This document shows positions 63,423 through 64,000 of a stretch of 64,000 nt of DNA, piece by piece (positions within the stretch are counted from its first letter, which is position 1; each line of letters starts with the position of its first letter). Origin of the DNA: Chengkuizengella axinellae (GTDB lineage: Bacteria; Bacillota; Bacilli; Paenibacillales; KCTC-33759); the NCBI RefSeq assembly GCF_030730905.1, contig NZ_JAVAMP010000015.1:25971-89970 (forward strand). Direction: 5' to 3'. The position numbers and the translations under genes were made by a program. A model generated the notes under the pieces. The model did not search any database and was not told the origin of the DNA. It saw nothing but the letters and a program-made list of their open reading frames with translations.

Positions 63423-63797
63423 TTAATTTACTTGAGTATTAACCAATCTAGGGATCTTGTTTGATTCATCAAATACAATTGCATTAAATGCTCTTGCATT
63501 AAAAGTAGCGGATACATTTTCGATCACTAAAGTAGCTTTGTAAATATGACATCCATTAATAGGTTCATCTACCCATGTTAAATTTGGAAGAATTGGATCA
63601 TCTACTGTAATGTCAACATTAACCCTAATAATGATTTCATGTGGTCCATTATTGGTAGAACGGGTGTAAGTAAGGGTAGCCCCTGAACTCTCCATTGTAA
63701 TTAACGCAGTAAAAGTCGAGTCTAACTTAATTTTCGCACCCTTTTTCGCTTTAATTTCTGGTAATGTTAAAGTAACCACGCTAGCTACATCCATCAT
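63423..63797 (-). CDS. Small beta-rich protein of the methyltransferase array, copy 1
   Basis: Product of 124 aa; ATG 63797 is chosen because GGGAAGTG lies just upstream. VTLTLPEIKAKKGAKIKLDS, TYTRSTNNG, LPNLTWVDEPINGCHIYKA, FNARAFNAIVFDESNK and NTQVN are shared with copy 3. No signal or membrane helix. It heads the array small protein - methyltransferase fragment - broken small protein - methyltransferase - small protein. Function unknown. Confidence 0.7.
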   Translation of the reverse strand: MMDVASVVTLTLPEIKAKKGAKIKLDSTFTALITMESSGATLTYTRSTNNGPHEIIIRVNVDITVDDPILPNLTWVDEPINGCHIYKATLVIENVSATFNARAFNAIVFDESNKIPRLVNTQVN

Positions 63798-64000
63798 ATC
63801 ACTTCCCATTTAAAAGATAAGCTCAAAAATAATATATGTAGAAAAATGCTGTAAAATGCCTATAGCTGTAACTTTAAAATAAAGTTTGATTAAAAATTTC
63901 ATGAAAACCTATATTCTATGGCAAATAAAAGATTGATCAAAATGGATTCTAGATTTGAGATTAATAATTTGATTTTTATAAAACCATATTCTTCAACAAT

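Noticed and set aside
1..64000. CRISPR arrays, tRNA or rRNA genes, insertion sequences
   Set aside because: No regularly spaced repeats, no tRNA-like cloverleaf with a T-loop sequence and no transposase frames were seen on either strand by reading; a covariance search would be needed to be certain about RNAs.

Overview
The window reads as chromosomal DNA of a low-GC, Gram-positive, Bacillales-type bacterium. Supporting signs are lipoprotein signal peptides, strong AGGAGG-type ribosome binding sites, a DctB/DctS/DctR-controlled TRAP transporter, a XerS-type recombinase, YqhT-, YkvY- and YjbC-like proteins, MrgA/Dps proteins and CcpA- and PerR-like operators. The copper-amine-oxidase-type repeats on one secreted protein would fit the Paenibacillaceae, but the genus cannot be fixed from this sequence. 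I saw no rRNA, tRNA, CRISPR array or intact transposon.

Layout. 0-2 kb: an exported beta-propeller-like protein and an anchored coiled-coil protein. 2.3-10 kb: amino-acid catabolism, with threonine to glycine (tdh-kbl), a flavin amine oxidase, two M24 Xaa-Pro peptidases and two-subunit L-serine dehydratase. 12-20 kb: a TRAP dicarboxylate system (dctM, dctQ, dctP) with its sensor kinase/regulator pair, an extra TRAP-like binding protein (dctB) and a cold-shock gene. 20-23.3 kb: an ABC-F / patatin / membrane GNAT operon behind a leader that looks like a transcription attenuator. 23.5-32 kb: housekeeping and stress genes (FMN reductase, beta-lactamase-like protein, kinase, ThuA-like protein, aquaporin, XerS, Dps, Ogt, BluB). 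32-34.7 kb: a glycosyltransferase interrupted by a stop codon, plus UDP-glucose dehydrogenase.

34.7-44.6 kb is the most unusual part. Three paralogous drug-efflux-type MFS genes are interleaved with three paralogous proteins that fuse a MerR DNA-binding domain, a cysteine zinc-ribbon and a class I SAM-methyltransferase-like domain; an APH-type kinase sits inside one operon. A fourth fusion stands alone at 50.9-52.2 kb. The three MFS genes share a promoter-proximal sequence box and an upstream GGGTTAACCC palindrome in matching helical phase. The arrangement suggests a duplicated sense / modify / export system for toxic small molecules; this is inference from domains and order.

44.6-57.5 kb mixes ordinary genes (asd, LysR, GNATs, TetR plus a 14-TM exporter) with relics: a truncated VOC protein, a frameshifted SgrR-type regulator beside an N-terminally deleted MFS gene, and an internally deleted proton antiporter. 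57.7-64 kb holds small beta-rich proteins of unknown function, partly in a decaying tandem array with methyltransferases, plus a HAD hydrolase, a divergent HxlR/nitroreductase pair and a second Dps.
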